DNA of 64,000 bases from Hypomesus transpacificus (taxonomy: Eukaryota > Chordata > Actinopteri > Osmeriformes > Osmeridae), in contig NW_025813837.1 in the NCBI RefSeq assembly GCF_021917145.1, positions 1,614,193-1,678,192 on the forward strand. Reading direction: 5' to 3'. Below, piece by piece: positions 24,001 to 42,539 of this stretch; the first letter of the stretch is position 1; each line of letters begins with the position of its first letter. A program made the position numbers and the translations under genes. Under the pieces are notes generated by a model. That model saw only the letters and a list, made by a program, of their open reading frames with translations, searched no databases and was not told the DNA's origin.

Positions 24001-24427
24001 CCCTGTCTTTCTGTTAGAAGAGAGTCCCTCACTGTATCCAAGGATCAATATACAATGGGTACAATACAAGACTTTCAAATGGATTCCAGAGATTTTTCTA
24101 ATTGTGTGACAATCATCCCATGAAATCCAAACGCCCACGTCTGATGACTTCATTGCCGGCAACCTCGACAGAGGGAGTGCATCTCATGACACGAAAGATC
24201 TGAAACAGCTTGTTGGTCTCCATAGCGATGCTGCCCTGAGTGTTTCCCCCTTAGTGGGTTGCCATGGTGATGGCTGTGCGCAGGTATAAGCTCACCTGGA
24301 TGTGCAGGTGGTTGTTTTGAGCGATCTCCCCCAGGTGGCTGAGCAGGGCTGGGGAGCAGGAGGGGGCGAAGCGTGGGGTTACCACCGGCATTACCAGGGG
24401 ATACTGGACACCAAGGACCCCACACCA

Positions 24428-24475
<48 letters not shown>

Positions 24476-27400
24476 AAGACTCTTTAAAGACCAGCTTCCC
24501 ATGACAGAATCAACAAGTGTAATCATATCAAGACTATACTCTGTCCAGATGTCTCATTGCATGCTGTGTATGTGGCACACTTAGAATGAATAGCTTGTAA
24601 AGGCTCGTAAAAATGTTGCCCCGGGAGACGAGGTGTATAATGGCTTGAGGGAGGATCCTTACCTTGTTCTCTAACAGCTCTCGGATGAACCTTGAGAGCA
24701 AGAAAACCCAGCAAGTCAGCAACACACATCACAAGACAACACACCCTATCTCCTCAGACACCCTCATCCTGCTGACATAGCACACAGAACTGGGAGAGAC
24801 AGCGAGCTGTGGAAACTCCAGCAAAGTGCGACAGAACTCAACCTGAACTTGTGTTGAATAAAGAGGTCCATTCTCTGCCCTGAGTCATGTGAGATGTTCG
24901 AACACAACATGAACCCCTCACTGGCCAGATTGGGTTTAGGAATATTTTTGATATGTGTGCGGGTGATAAAGAGAAGAGGGGGCATTTCAGAGCCTGAGTG
25001 AATTAGTCAGTGTTCAGAGAGAGGTTCTGAGGTTCAAACACGTCACTGGAGAGGGTCCGGCTCGTCGCTGGCCTTCAGCTCTCCAGGGGCGTTTTCCCGG
25101 AGCCATGGCAAACACACAGACCATGCGACACGCCACAGAACACTACAGCCTGTTACAGTAGCGGGGCTAGTTTCCCTAAACACGGCTGAAACCACACCAA
25201 GTCATGGTTTAACCCTGAACATCAGGGTTCAAACGGACATATACCAAGCCGACACTTGGATGCTTGATGGTGATTGGCTGAATATTAGTCTGACAGGGGT
25301 TTTACTGTGAAGACGGAGCCTACCGATTGGTCTCGTCCAGAGATTCCTCCGGGGTCTCTTTGTAATGCTTGACGGCATCGTTCCTGTCCATGCACACCTT
25401 CCCCACAAGGGCGCGCTGTCCAAACTCATCTACAGCAGGACAGAACAACAGTCAAAGGGCAGATTCGTTCAGAACGTTCTGTCACTCTACACACATGCAT
25501 GTGTGTAGAGTCAAATCCCATCTACCTATGTCTGTGTCATGTGGAGACAAGTGTATGTTGAGCAGGTCACCTATAGGGAAAGGTCATTACCATAGCAGTC
25601 TAATCCCTTTGTGGTAAATGCTTAGTTTAGGACAAAACCGAACTAGCAGGTAGGCCTACTGTATAATATGTCAACCCAAGTGTACACAGGTGAAACTTTG
25701 TACTTTGGACTGAGGTTACGTGAAGCAGGAAACATTCCAGACAGATGAAAAAGTGTCAAACTCCACTCTGTCACACTTCCAGATAAATATCTCCTGTCAG
25801 TTTGTGAAAAGAACTCTCTGTGGGATATTTGGGGGGTCAGTACAATCAGTAACCATAACAACATATTTCCATGCAAGCGGATTATCATAGCTTTAAGTGT
25901 ACTGACAAATTGGACATTTCACTCTGTGAAGTATACTGTGTAGACCTGTACCTAAAGTTCATATTTGGAAAAGGTTACATAACAGGTTTTGTGTACTTGA
26001 GTCAAATCTTGACCCCCCCCCCTCTCTCTCCCTCGCTTTTTCCATCAGTCTTTATCATTAATGTCAGTCTAATGGATGTTCTGCTCAATCTTCTGAGATA
26101 TACATCCCACAGAGTTAAAATGACACACCTCGTAAGAGGTAAACACTAGAATCCTCTATAGGAACCAAAAGGCCTCTGGGAAATGTAGTCTTGGTGGGGT
26201 CCTGCCCCCACCGCTCATACAAGGCGAGTTTCAGTTGAGATGGTTTTAAACCTCCAGCTTCTCCCTTTTGCCTCTTCTTCTTTTTGACGCGTCTGTATCT
26301 GGAAACGCCGTCCTTCCATCTCTGTCTTCACAGGCCTCGGTCTCTCCCTCCCTTTCTCACTCTTTGTCCTCTCTGTGTCTAATCTATGAGCATCTCTCCC
26401 TCTCTCTGAATCTCTCTCTCTCCTTTGCTCTCCAGTTTCTGATCATAGTTCCAATAAGAATGAGGTGTATCCATGCACATGTGCGTGTATGGATGGGTGA
26501 GTCCATGTGTCTGTGTGTGTTTGGAACTGAGTGTGGGTGTTGTTGTGTGTGTGTGCATGTTTTGTCTTGTGTGTGTGTGTAGCATGTGTGTTCTCACTTG
26601 CAATCTGCCCGAGCAGGAGAGAAGCATCTGTGTGTATGGTGGCAAAGTAGCTGGCAGTCGTGGTCCCGTTCCTTAGAGTTCTCCTCTGAAACAGACAAGA
26701 GAGCTCACGTTACCACATTCACTTCAACAATTGTTAAGGCGCCATTGAACGGGTGGATGTATCTAAACGTATTGTTTTCGTATTGTTTGATTTGTACCAC
26801 CATACTGTTTACATTGCCAATCTGCACAATTTACTGCACTACAGCATGTCTTTATACTTTCACTTGACTTAGTTACTTTGATGTATTTTTATAATAAACT
26901 GCCAGTAAAACATGGACGGCTCACCACAACTTGAGTGTAGACTTTGCGGGCAAACTCCAAGTCTTTGTAGCGGGCCTCCACTGGGAAGGTGTAGGTGTTG
27001 AGCCACTGGAGCAGGGGCAAGTCCAGGGCTGTGCCTGCGTAGCTGTACTGGGACGCGTGGATATGGGTGTCCACCATTCCCGGCATGAAGAACTCACTGT
27101 AGGATCCAGCCACAGGGACGTCAGGAAAATAGGACTCTTAATGTTTTCATCAAGTACAGTTGCTGAACCAACAGAGAAGACTCTTTGCTTACTGCTGTCT
27201 CAGCTGGGTAACATCCCGGACGTGGAATCCATACTTCTCACACAGCCTGTCCACATCAGTCCCTCTCCCGATGAAAGCAATCTATCAGTGTGATGAATCA
27301 ATCAGGCATAGTAAGTGGTGTGTAGACAATGGGGAGTTAATGAGTTATTACAGAAAAAAAGGGGGAGTTTTCTCTCAGGAAACAAGCTACATGGAATTGT

Positions 27401-27828
27401 TTTTTTTATGTTTTATTTTTTTATATATGAAATTTAGGACAGCAAATCACCAGATAGTGTTTCAGTTTCTGTTTTGGGATGTTTGATACTTTCTGGATTG
27501 AAAATCCAATCATATGTTGTAACAAATGGTTATGTAAAGTATTTACTGTACTTTAAAGCCATCGTTTGTTAAAGCCTTATTTACTCTCTCATAAACAAAT
27601 GCACTTAAAGTTGAAGTCGGATTGAGTAATACTGAAAAACATTACACCGTATCTTTTTACAATTAAATGATTCATTAAAAAAAATATTCCAGTGAGACAG
27701 ACCTTTCCTAGCGTATCGACTCCTAGAAGTGTGTCGTCCAAAACATCTAAGGCTGAGCTTTGGGTTGAGTGCACAAACGTTCCGCGAAAGACGTGCGCAA
27801 TGACCATCGTGGATCGGCTGCTGCTCAT
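21025..27828 (-). CDS. gda: Guanine deaminase, complete, 14 coding exons
   Basis: The exons, in transcript order, are 27828-27703, 27281-27193, 27096-26925, 26685-26598, 25429-25324, 24690-24663, 24403-24296, 23810-23703, 23510-23413, 23091-23024, 22881-22735, 22454-22336, 22016-21989 and 21089-21025, giving 1350 nt and 449 residues; human GDA has 454. Two exons are only 28 nt. The enzyme hydrolyses guanine to xanthine and ammonia in the cytosol, the committing step of guanine catabolism. It is a zinc amidohydrolase. His83 and His85 (in PGMVDTHIHASQ), His241, His280 and Asp331 (GLGTDVAGGYS) are the expected metal and catalytic positions, with Glu244 as the proton shuttle. The N-terminal IAHVFRGTFVHST is the usual family start. 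The C-terminus ends VVPFPG and lacks the SSSV-type PDZ ligand of mammalian GDA (cypin). A TATA box lies about 60 bases upstream of the ATG. Confidence 0.97.
21290..21334. repeat. Decamer repeat (GTGCAGGAAG)n
   Basis: Four head-to-tail copies of a 10-bp unit lie in the last intron of gda, a few hundred bases upstream of the final exon in transcript order. Confidence 0.85.
21640..21745 (-). mobile_element. SINE fragment, minus orientation
   Basis: The plus strand reads GAAGCATATGCTTTCATCCA, then AAGCCACATGG, the reverse complement of the SINE tail. This is followed by AACCTGTAACCTTTTGATC, a B-box-like stretch in reverse. The copy is degraded and lies in the last gda intron. Confidence 0.5.
21746..21925 (+). 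mobile_element. Dispersed fish repeat ending in an ATTTG pentamer tail
   Basis: The block contains TTTTTCCTTGTCTTCCTTGA, then GGGCAGTTCTATGGGCGC, then AAGGGCTATACAAATAAATT, and it ends with four to five ATTTG repeats at about 21893-21920. I recognise this 3' end as a widespread teleost non-LTR-type tail with a short microsatellite terminus; the exact family is not certain. Confidence 0.5.
22140..22190 (-). mobile_element. SINE tail remnant
   Basis: CATTAAGCAGATGCTTTTAT followed by TCAAAGCGACGCACAAG matches the reverse complement of the same SINE tail seen at 15.9 kb and 21.65 kb. Only about 50 bases remain, between gda exons 12 and 13. Confidence 0.5.
24431..24475. repeat. GA microsatellite followed by a G run
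   Basis: About 17 GA repeats are followed by ten G. They lie upstream, in transcript direction, of gda exon 7, where the transcribed strand gives a long polypyrimidine tract about 30 bases before the acceptor. Confidence 0.9.
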
Positions 27829-27885
27829 CTCTACTCGTTTTGTTCAGTTCGGCAGAGCAATAAGCAATACACAATGCACAGAAAG

Positions 27886-27893
27886 TATTTATA
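27886..27893 (-). promoter_or_regulatory. gda TATA box
   Basis: The minus strand reads TATAAATA 58 bases upstream of the gda start codon. That places the start of transcription near 27860 with a 5' UTR of about 30 bases and no upstream intron. This arrangement suits a gene with strong tissue-specific expression, as GDA has in mammals. Confidence 0.5.
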
Positions 27894-27899
27894 TTCGAG

Positions 27900-29628
27900 T
27901 ACAGTGGGCGTTTAGCTTTATGGACTTATCACAGAAGAGGTTGCGCGACTCCACCTGTAATGCCTCTGGCCAATGAACGTGTGTCTGTGCCATTCAAGGG
28001 CAGATTTAAAAAAAAAATAATATTCGTGTTGAGAATTCACAAGGAGAAGGAAATTAAGAGATTACTAAACAGATAGAACCGAGTTTATACATTCAAATCA
28101 TGAAGTATGTATGCGTAATATGTAATATCTTTATTAAAATCGTATGCTACAAGTGTAGGAAGGGCTATGAATGAGCACTTTGGATGCATTTCTTGTATTT
28201 TGGTTCTTCCTACTGTGTTACTAGGATATAAACATCTAACAATCAACATTGACCGTTACATGGATTGACATATCACCAATCTGAATTGGATCAAGCAAAA
28301 GTTCCATCTTTTAAGTACTGGACCTGGAAAGTTACTTTTCTGATAGTGGACAATCCCCTGCCAAACTGACTGACAACCAAACTTTTATTGTGGTTTGGAT
28401 ATGTGATAGCTTTAGCATTACTTCAATTCATTTATTTTGCTTGGCCTAGAGCACTGAAAATGTAAAACAATAATGTCATGGGTTCTCTGAGTATAAAGTG
28501 ACTTCCAGCCGAGTGTTGGTTAGCATTAAAAACCTTGTGAGGAACACTTTGCCTTACTGTCCAAGGTCATTTTATACACTCAAGTCATGTAGTATGTAAG
28601 TGGAATAATTTAATGGGTTCTCCAATAGAGTAGACAAGTGACTTCCAGTCGAGTGTTGCTAAGCATTAAAAACCTTGTGAGGAACACTTTGCCTTACTGT
28701 CCAAAGTCATTTTATACACAAGTCATGTAGGCCTAGTATGTAAGCGGAATAGTTAAATGGGTTCTCCAATAGAGTAGACAAGTTACTTCCAGACGAGTGT
28801 TTCTAAGCATAAAAAACCTTGTGAGGAACACTTTGCCTTATTGTCCGAGGTCATTGCTGATACAGAATATTACTATATTTACCTCATATTGTTTGGCATT
28901 GCCACACATAGGGAAGTGGGATATTACTCCATTCTTGAAAACTGTTATCATTTGCACGAACAAAGCTTAAAATGTAAAAGGCACATGATAAATGACGCAA
29001 ACATTTATTTCAACATTGGACTCGAGTTCCTAGAAGAAATATACAGGATAATTTTAGAGCACAGAGCACTGTGATGACAACAGACTGCACCTACAATTCG
29101 TTTTTTTGCTGTTGAACTTGAGACATGTGGTCACTATTAATGTGCTTTCCCACCAGAAGAATGATGTATTATCGTAGCTGAGGTGATAGATGCACTACTT
29201 AATAACAAGCTATGCAGTTTCTTGGCAATAACCCCTGAAATATCTATCCAGCACTATTTGTATGTCGCTAAAACTGATGGCAAAATCAACCAAATGTAAA
29301 ACTATAAAGAGTGAAAAATGGAGATGAGCGAACACAAATCTGACTCCCCCCCTGCTTCCCCTGAAGGATACAGCACTGGGGAGATCTTTTCAGTAACACA
29401 AGTTTATTACTGATTATAACCGAGTCTCGAGATGCAAAGAGTTCTACCAAATCCAACCTTTCCCTTGATTCACGAGGTGTGTAATTCACTCACTAGTATC
29501 AGCCGTATAGGAATGTCTTTAAGACCCACACCAGCCCTATGGGTTCACTTTGACATTGTAGACAATGTGGAGGCACTCTATCTGTTAGTGGAGGGCAGAG
29601 AGTCTCTCTCTAGTCCAAGAGTCTCTCC
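27900..29628. other. Spacer between gda and the C9orf85 homologue
   Basis: No gene is recognised. It is AT-rich unique sequence with a 140-bp-period minisatellite (28474-28857). The final few hundred bases before 29628 are the likely 3' UTR of the minus-strand C9orf85 homologue. Confidence 0.5.
28474..28857. repeat. Minisatellite, 140-144-bp unit, about 2.7 copies
   Basis: The anchor CCTTGTGAGGAACACTTTGC occurs at 28533, 28673 and 28817, giving periods of 140 and 144. The whole unit, with CTTCCAGNCGAGTGTT and ATGGGTTCTC, repeats with scattered substitutions. A related partial piece (TTATACATTCAAATCATG) lies 350 bases upstream at about 28086. Confidence 0.9.
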
Positions 29629-30827
29629 TTAGTCCCTAACGCTGACACGAGCCATGTCAGGCTTGTCTCCAGCTTCTTTGGGTTTAGAGTCACCGCCACC
29701 ACCACCATCTTCATCCTCCTCATCACTTCCTAGGTCTCCAAAGTCATCATCACTGTCCAGCTCGTCATCTAGATCCTTCTTCTTCTTCTTCTGACAGAGC
29801 TCTTTCGTCTTCTGACTGGTGTCCCCCTCCTCCTCCTCCTCCTCCTCCGGTGTGTTCACACTGAAGAAGGACGTGGAGTGAAACAGTATCAGAAGCAGGC
29901 CAGAATCACACCCTACTCAGTACGACACTCAATGTTTGTCGGTATATTAAACAGGCCATGGTTGATCTTAGGCTATGGAGGGCAAGGTGTACCTTCTTCC
30001 AACTTACTGGCATCTTTCCTGATCTTTTAAGGCCTACACGAGGGTGTATAAACAATGGACAAACCCATTGACAAATACTGACAATGTCAGTATTTTTTTA
30101 TGGCATTGGTGCTCCACTAGATGGAGCACTTGCAGTTTATTTTCTTTCATATACATTGTACATCTCTACAAACTTGATCTTAGTCTGTTCTAAAAGTTGA
30201 TTAACTTGATAACTTACGGTATGACAATGTCTTCTTTCTTGCCGCATTTAGCACACACCTCGAGCTGAATGGAACAGGGCGTGCACATGACGTGGTAGGC
30301 ATTTTTAACTGTCTTCTGAGAGCATTTCACACTGAAAAACAAAGATACATCTATTTGATGATTGAAGCCAGCATGAGAGTGTACGTGTGTGTGTGTGTGT
30401 GTGCATGTGTGCTTATTTACCAAGTCCGAGCTTGAGTTATAGGTTTATATTTGTTGTACTTGACTTTCCACTCCAAAACCTCCTTACACCGTTTGCACAG
30501 CCCCGCGTGTACTTTTGAGTTTGCAATCTATACGATCAAACATAAACACGACGTTAAACCAACAAGACCACAACGGTTACAGGTTAGTGCATACATATTT
30601 TAATGTTAAACTAAGGTCTCACTTAATAACATGGTCATGTAGTGATAATAAAATAGCTTATTAGTGATGAGTCAAAGTAGTAAATAAAGCTAGCTCATCG
30701 TGAGCTCGTAGTCTACTTCTCTTACCTTGACTTGAACACTCGCTCCATATTTATCGTTCTTGTAAGCAGTCGTGTTTTTATATTTCTGGGATCGGGAGCG
30801 GGATGCGTTTCCTTTTTGAGAACTCAT
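29629..30827 (-). CDS. C9orf85-like protein (DUF2039 family), complete, 4 exons
   Basis: The exons, in transcript order, are 30827-30726, 30527-30421, 30331-30218 and 29860-29629, giving 555 nt and 184 residues. The start MSSQKGN, the central CKRCKEVLEWKVKYNKYKP and the block EVCAKCGKKEDIVIP match human C9orf85, a conserved eukaryotic protein of unknown function. Four CxxC pairs (Cys45/48, 70/73, 86/89, 96/99) suggest a zinc-binding core. The N-terminus is basic. The last exon is lineage-variable: it has a run of seven Glu, a Lys-rich patch, an Asp/Glu-rich DSDDDFGDLGSDEEDEDGG stretch and a Gly run. The human protein also ends in an acidic Asp-rich tail, though with different sequence. The gene is head to head with abhd17b, about 0.5-0.9 kb apart. 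Confidence 0.95.
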
Positions 30828-30904
30828 ATTTTATCTACTTTAACTACCCATCAAGAATTATTTATAAAACTAGCAAGGATAGCTAACACGGATGCCAGAC
30901 ACAC

Positions 30905-30960
30905 ATGTCAGAAATCACCCGGAAGAATATTGTACGATTCGCTGTGACGTCACATGAAAG
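30905..30960 (-). promoter_or_regulatory. C9orf85-homologue promoter elements (ETS and CRE)
   Basis: A perfect palindromic CRE, TGACGTCA (30945-30952), and an ETS-type ACCCGGAAG (30917-30925) lie 90-125 bases upstream of the start codon. This pair is typical of TATA-less housekeeping promoters. The region may also drive the divergent abhd17b transcript. Confidence 0.5.
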
Positions 30961-31299
30961 CCACCGTATCAGAACATTCTCTGACCGTATTCATGAAGTT
31001 CACAAAGGCAACGATATTTTTTGTATTTTACTGATAAAAAAAATTTGATTGCCGCCCTGAGCTCTTAAAGATCCGATAATGGGACACTCACTTGTCAATA
31101 AATTAAAAGATTGGACTGCAAAAAATAAAAAATAATTACGTCATTTCACAACAGGGTAGGTCACGCAATCCTTCTGATTGGGCACAAACCATCCGAATTT
31201 TTTGCTCCTTTCACATGCCTGCCCCGGCCGGAGAGTACACAGGTTGCTTGAAATTAGCAGACAGTAGCCTCAATCGTTGGTCACATGACGGACTTTTTC

Positions 31300-31788
31300 C
31301 GTGATCATACTAAACGAAATGACCTAAACAAGAATAGTGAGAAGAGGCGTCTGCATCTCATATAGCCAAGCTGTAGTACTACACCGAAGCCCAATAATCA
31401 ACAACCTTGGCCGTTGCTACCTCGCTGGTAGGAACATCTAACAGGATTCAATTAAATGATTGGTTTATGCCAGCAGAACAGCAAATATTAACATTATTTG
31501 TGGACTATTTTGCTGAACCACATGTGGACAACATTGAGGAAAGAGCCGGACCTGGGTTTACTAATAAGCTAGCTATAGCTATTCAGTCTTGTGGAACGAG
31601 ACCAAGAAAAAACCTGCTGGTAGGCTACTACTGGAGCAAAGAACTCGGAAGCTAGCTATTGAACGTGATAAAAGTAATCTTGTTGTAAGATTCGTTACTA
31701 TTTTGCTCATTCTCGACATCTACATCTAGTTAGATAATCACGGTAGCCAATACAAATACGAATCAATCTTCTTCAGAAGCGAGACCAG
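31300..31788 (+). other. Candidate untranslated first exon of abhd17b
   Basis: The abhd17b coding exon begins after an acceptor (33718 or 33722), so an upstream exon is needed. This unique segment lies downstream of the divergent CRE/ETS promoter and ends at GAGACCAG followed by GTATGTGA, a good donor. The start is not defined. Confidence 0.35.
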
Positions 31789-32738
31789 GTATGTGACAAG
31801 CCCTCTTTTTTCGTATTGTTAAAGCTGTGCGCATAAACGTGTAATAGCTTGGAACTAGTTATACAGCATAGCCATGTGTAAACATTTCTGGACTGTCAGG
31901 AAGACTGTTGTCCCTATGCCCCTCGATATGCCCGAGTCCGACACCTAACTGTCAAGTCAGTTTATAGGCTAAAGCCCCATTCAAGCCTAGCTAGTAGTAG
32001 ATCTGTCTGTGGCTGCTGTCGGTCGAGTGTTCACAAAAAGATTATGGATTATCATAGGTCATGTGTGAACTACACAGGCTTTTCAATAAATTGGTTTAGG
32101 TCATGTATTGACAGATTATTTTTGACTTGTCGCTCCGGATTTTCCCCTTGCTCGCTCAATCACTCTTGTTATGTCTCTCTCTCTCGCACATACGTAGTCA
32201 TTTGATGTCCTCACTTGTGTTTCCATGAGCTGGAGATTGCATACCCGCATACTGGTTTAATTGATGGTTTTGGTTTTCTTTTTAATCATGTGGCTTTGGG
32301 AGTTGTGAGGTCAAGTCATTTGTCTGTCATCAGAAATGACCAAATATTACAAGTGTAGACATAAACAGAAGTAATGTGTAGCCTTGTTTAATCACCAGTA
32401 GACTTAACATCCATTTATTCCAACAGCTCAGCCTTTATTAGAACACTGAGGAACAGTCTGTGTCTAGCAATGTTAGGCCTACTGCTATAGGCCATTTAAC
32501 TTATGAACATGGATTCCTCGAAGGTAGCCTGGGGGCCAGAAGGGGGAAAAAATCACATTGAAAATGCACTTAGATGCTGACTTAAGAAACCATGGGACTG
32601 GCTGGACCAGAAGCCAGTATGTAAACGGTCATCAGCGTTACAGCCTTCCCCACTAATGATCCTGGCCGGGGCCAAGAGGAGCCATTGAGTGGGGGAGGTA
32701 TCGATTTGTGAATGGGAAACTAGACCTATGCTAAGGCA

Positions 32739-32781
32739 TGCCCTGCCCTGCCCTGCCCTGCCCTGCCCTGCCCTGCCCTGC
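32739..32781. repeat. Pentamer repeat (CCCTG)n
   Basis: About nine CCCTG units lie in the presumed abhd17b 5' intron. Confidence 0.9.
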
Positions 32782-32959
32782 CTCTACCACTGCCTGCCTG
32801 GGGGAAGACACTCTCATGCTCTCCCATTTCAAAGAATGTCTGGCTATCGTGTCTGAGCTCTGCCACACACACACACACGCGCACACACACACTAGCTTGT
32901 GTCCCTCACATGTGATCTATGATCTTCTGAGCTGCGCACACCACAGTTTCGTTTGGCCC

Positions 32960-33085
32960 ATGGATACGCAGCAGCTCAGCGGTATCCGCATTTGACTGCT
33001 TATCAAGAGGTCACAGGTTCAAATCTTCCCCTGTGACTTGCTTTGGGTAAAAGCGGCCGCTAAATAAGTCCATTGAAATAAGGAG
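32960..33085 (+). mobile_element. tRNA-derived SINE
   Basis: A tRNA-like head with B box (GTCACAGGTTCAAATCTTCC) is followed by the SINE tail (TTGCTTTGGGTAAAAGCGGC, then CGCTAAATAAGTCC). It is the best preserved plus-strand copy in the window. Confidence 0.6.
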
Positions 33086-33234
33086 GTGTTGTGTCCAGGG
33101 GAAGGCGGTACTTAGTGCTGATCCAGGAATGGCTGCCCGTGCCAGTGTTAAGGTTTGGATCTCTGCTGCTCACAGTCCTGTGTTGTCATTCCCCTTCAAT
33201 CAAGGGATTACTCTCCAGTACTACTTTGGTCTCC

Positions 33235-33271
<37 letters not shown>

Positions 33272-33414
33272 GCGGGATGCCCATGCAGCCGTAGTGGGAG
33301 ACCCAGATGTCTGTCGAGTCACATCTGGGTTTCTGATGGCGAGAGCTAATCCAAAATGGCCACTGCTGCACGAGTCAGCCCCTCGGCCGAACAGGAGACG
33401 TGAAGCCAGGCGTC

Positions 33415-33595
33415 TCTCCCTGACTCTCCTCTGCACTATTCTCCTCCTCTCTCTCCTCCTCTCTGCCCTCCTCTCCCTGACTCTCCTCTGCACTATTCTC
33501 CTCCTCTCTCTCCTCCTCTCTGCCCTCCTCTCCCTGACTCTCCTCTGCACTATTCTCCTACTCTCTCTCCTCCTCTCTGCCCTCCTCTCCCTGGT
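33415..33595. repeat. 57-bp tandem repeat, three copies
   Basis: CTGACTCTCCTCTGCACTAT recurs at a 57-bp spacing starting near 33420, 33477 and 33534, with almost no divergence. The period is a multiple of three, so it creates an open repetitive leucine/serine frame that I do not regard as a gene. Confidence 0.9.
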
Positions 33596-33735
33596 CTCTC
33601 CTCCAGCATAGCCTGGTAACACTTCAGGCTCAGTGCGAGGGTATTTTGCCCAGACTTAACAACCCCGGGGGATTGCTAAACAGATGCTAACGGCATTCTC
33701 TTTCCCCCCCCCGCCCAGCCAGGTGATTTTTGAGG

Positions 33736-40477
<6,742 letters not shown>

Positions 40478-41009
40478 GAGAGGGGGGCGAGAGAGGGAGG
40501 GAAAGAAGGAGTGAGAGAGGGACAGAGAGAGACAGAAAGAGAGGGAGAGAGAGAGAGAGGGAGAGAAAGAGGGGGAGAGACAGGGAGAGAGGGAGAGAGG
40601 TAGAGAGAGAGGCCAAGCAACCACTCACCTGCTGCAACTGTGAACTCCAGAGAATACCCATCACCTTTTATAGTTTCTTTTTATTTTCGTTGTTCTTTGT
40701 CATTTTAAATGAAATTGCACAGCCTGATGGAGAAGAGAGTTTATATACACAGAGAAGTAAATAATATTTTCTGTGTGTGTATGTGATCTGTGTATGTCAT
40801 TTTTGCTGCCTTTCAAGAAGGATGCGGTGAGCAGTCCATAGTCCGGACCGCTGACCGGGCCTGAGACGGGCTTTATGAACCAGCCATGCTGAGGACCAAA
40901 CTGGACCGACTATCACCCACCCATCCTCCGTCCTGTTTGCCAAGTCCGGTCCAGTGCGGTCTGCATGGGGGTTTAATTTGTCCGTTCATTTTTTTAAATA
41001 TTTATATGC

Positions 41010-41073
41010 AGTACCAGTCAAAAGTTTGAACACATTTTCAAATGGGAACGTGTCCAAACTTTTGACTGGTACT
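41010..41073. mobile_element. Tc1-type terminal-inverted-repeat mini-element (MITE/solo hairpin)
   Basis: Two 24-bp arms (41010-41033 and 41050-41073) are inverted copies of each other with one mismatch, separated by 16 bases. The arm AGTACCAGTCAAAAGTTT is the terminal sequence of a fish Tc1/mariner family that I recognise from salmonid-type elements. No transposase remains. TA-rich flanks fit the TA target preference of the superfamily. It lies in the 3' UTR, so the mRNA would fold into a strong hairpin. Confidence 0.85.
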
Positions 41074-42539
41074 ATATATACATACATATATATATATTTA
41101 TATATATTAAACATTTGCACCTATCACATGACAGTCTCGTCACAGAACTGTACGTGACAAAACTCTGACATTTGATTTAACAATGCCAGTGTTGCCAAAT
41201 GACAATGTACTGAAGAGAATAACCCTTAGCAGCCTCTTTGTACGAGCAATGTACGACAGAACATCTAAGCTGGATTTTTTGTGTTGATGTAAATGTTGTT
41301 TTCAAATCACAATTATATGCCGGAAGGTACTATTTAAAGGAGATACGGTTCTACTTTAACCAATGTCAAAACATCTGAGCTCTGAGGCCTCAGTGACCTT
41401 TTGCTTACCCCCATAAATCCAGCATCAGATGTCACATTGGATTAAAGTAGGACTGATATGATATATGTATATTCTGTATTTAAATGCTATAATAGAGCTC
41501 GTATACAATTCAAGAGAAATTTCTAGATTTTTCTTTTCTATAAATGCAACTGTGGTTTGGAGGGCCCGGAAGCTGTCTGTGGTCAACACAGAACAAAGCC
41601 CCACACCACTAATGCCATATAACACCACTCAGTCCATGTCTCCAGGACAGGGAAATGCTGTGTTTCACCCACTCTACATTGATCGCTTGCACAGGTTAAC
41701 AGACTTGTAACATCTGCACATGGATTTGACTTGCTTTGTCTTAACCTTCTGATTATCTTACAGAATTTCACGTTTTGGTTCTGTGTGATATGACTTCCGA
41801 AGGCTGAGGGTGGTGAAATGTATCATTAAGCCTTCATGGATGGATGTATTATGAAGGCACTTTTTGAAAACCCTACAAAGTTGATAAGTACTACTGCATG
41901 CCACCTAAGGCTTAGACTGTTTACTTTAAGCAGTGGTAAACAGGGACTAGCTGCCAAGTGCAAGGGTGCTACCTGAACCCTCAGGTCCGTTCACCATTGG
42001 TGGAGGTGAACGGAAGCTGTCTGGGATTGGCAGTGAGTGTTTAAATGATTAGCCAGAAACTGTTTTGATTGGTCGTTTGTTGCTGTTGTGAGGTCAAGCG
42101 TCGTAAAAAAAAAATAACAACTGTCAAAGGACTTGATATTTCTTTACAAGATTTAGGTAGATACAAGTTATGCTTTTGTTCATCACAATGTAAATAATGT
42201 TTGTACTGGATACTGGACATTTTTTTTTCTTAAACAAGACTGTATTATCTGAATTGTAGTTACTATAACAACTGTAACTGTTGGTATGACAATTAGGGTC
42301 CATCTTTGGTGAGTCAGTTTTGGATTGTTCAGATTCCCTCAACTCAATCTGACTGGTTACCTGGACCTATGTCATTTCTATTTTTTGTAAGACATGTTTC
42401 ATCATTGAAGGAACTTGTATGTAATAATGATCTTGATAATAGTTATTATAAAATGATTATAGAAATTAAAAACATATTTGAGAATCAAATGAACTGCCTT
42501 TCCCATTTTTTGTAGTATTATGAAACTCATACAATTGGC

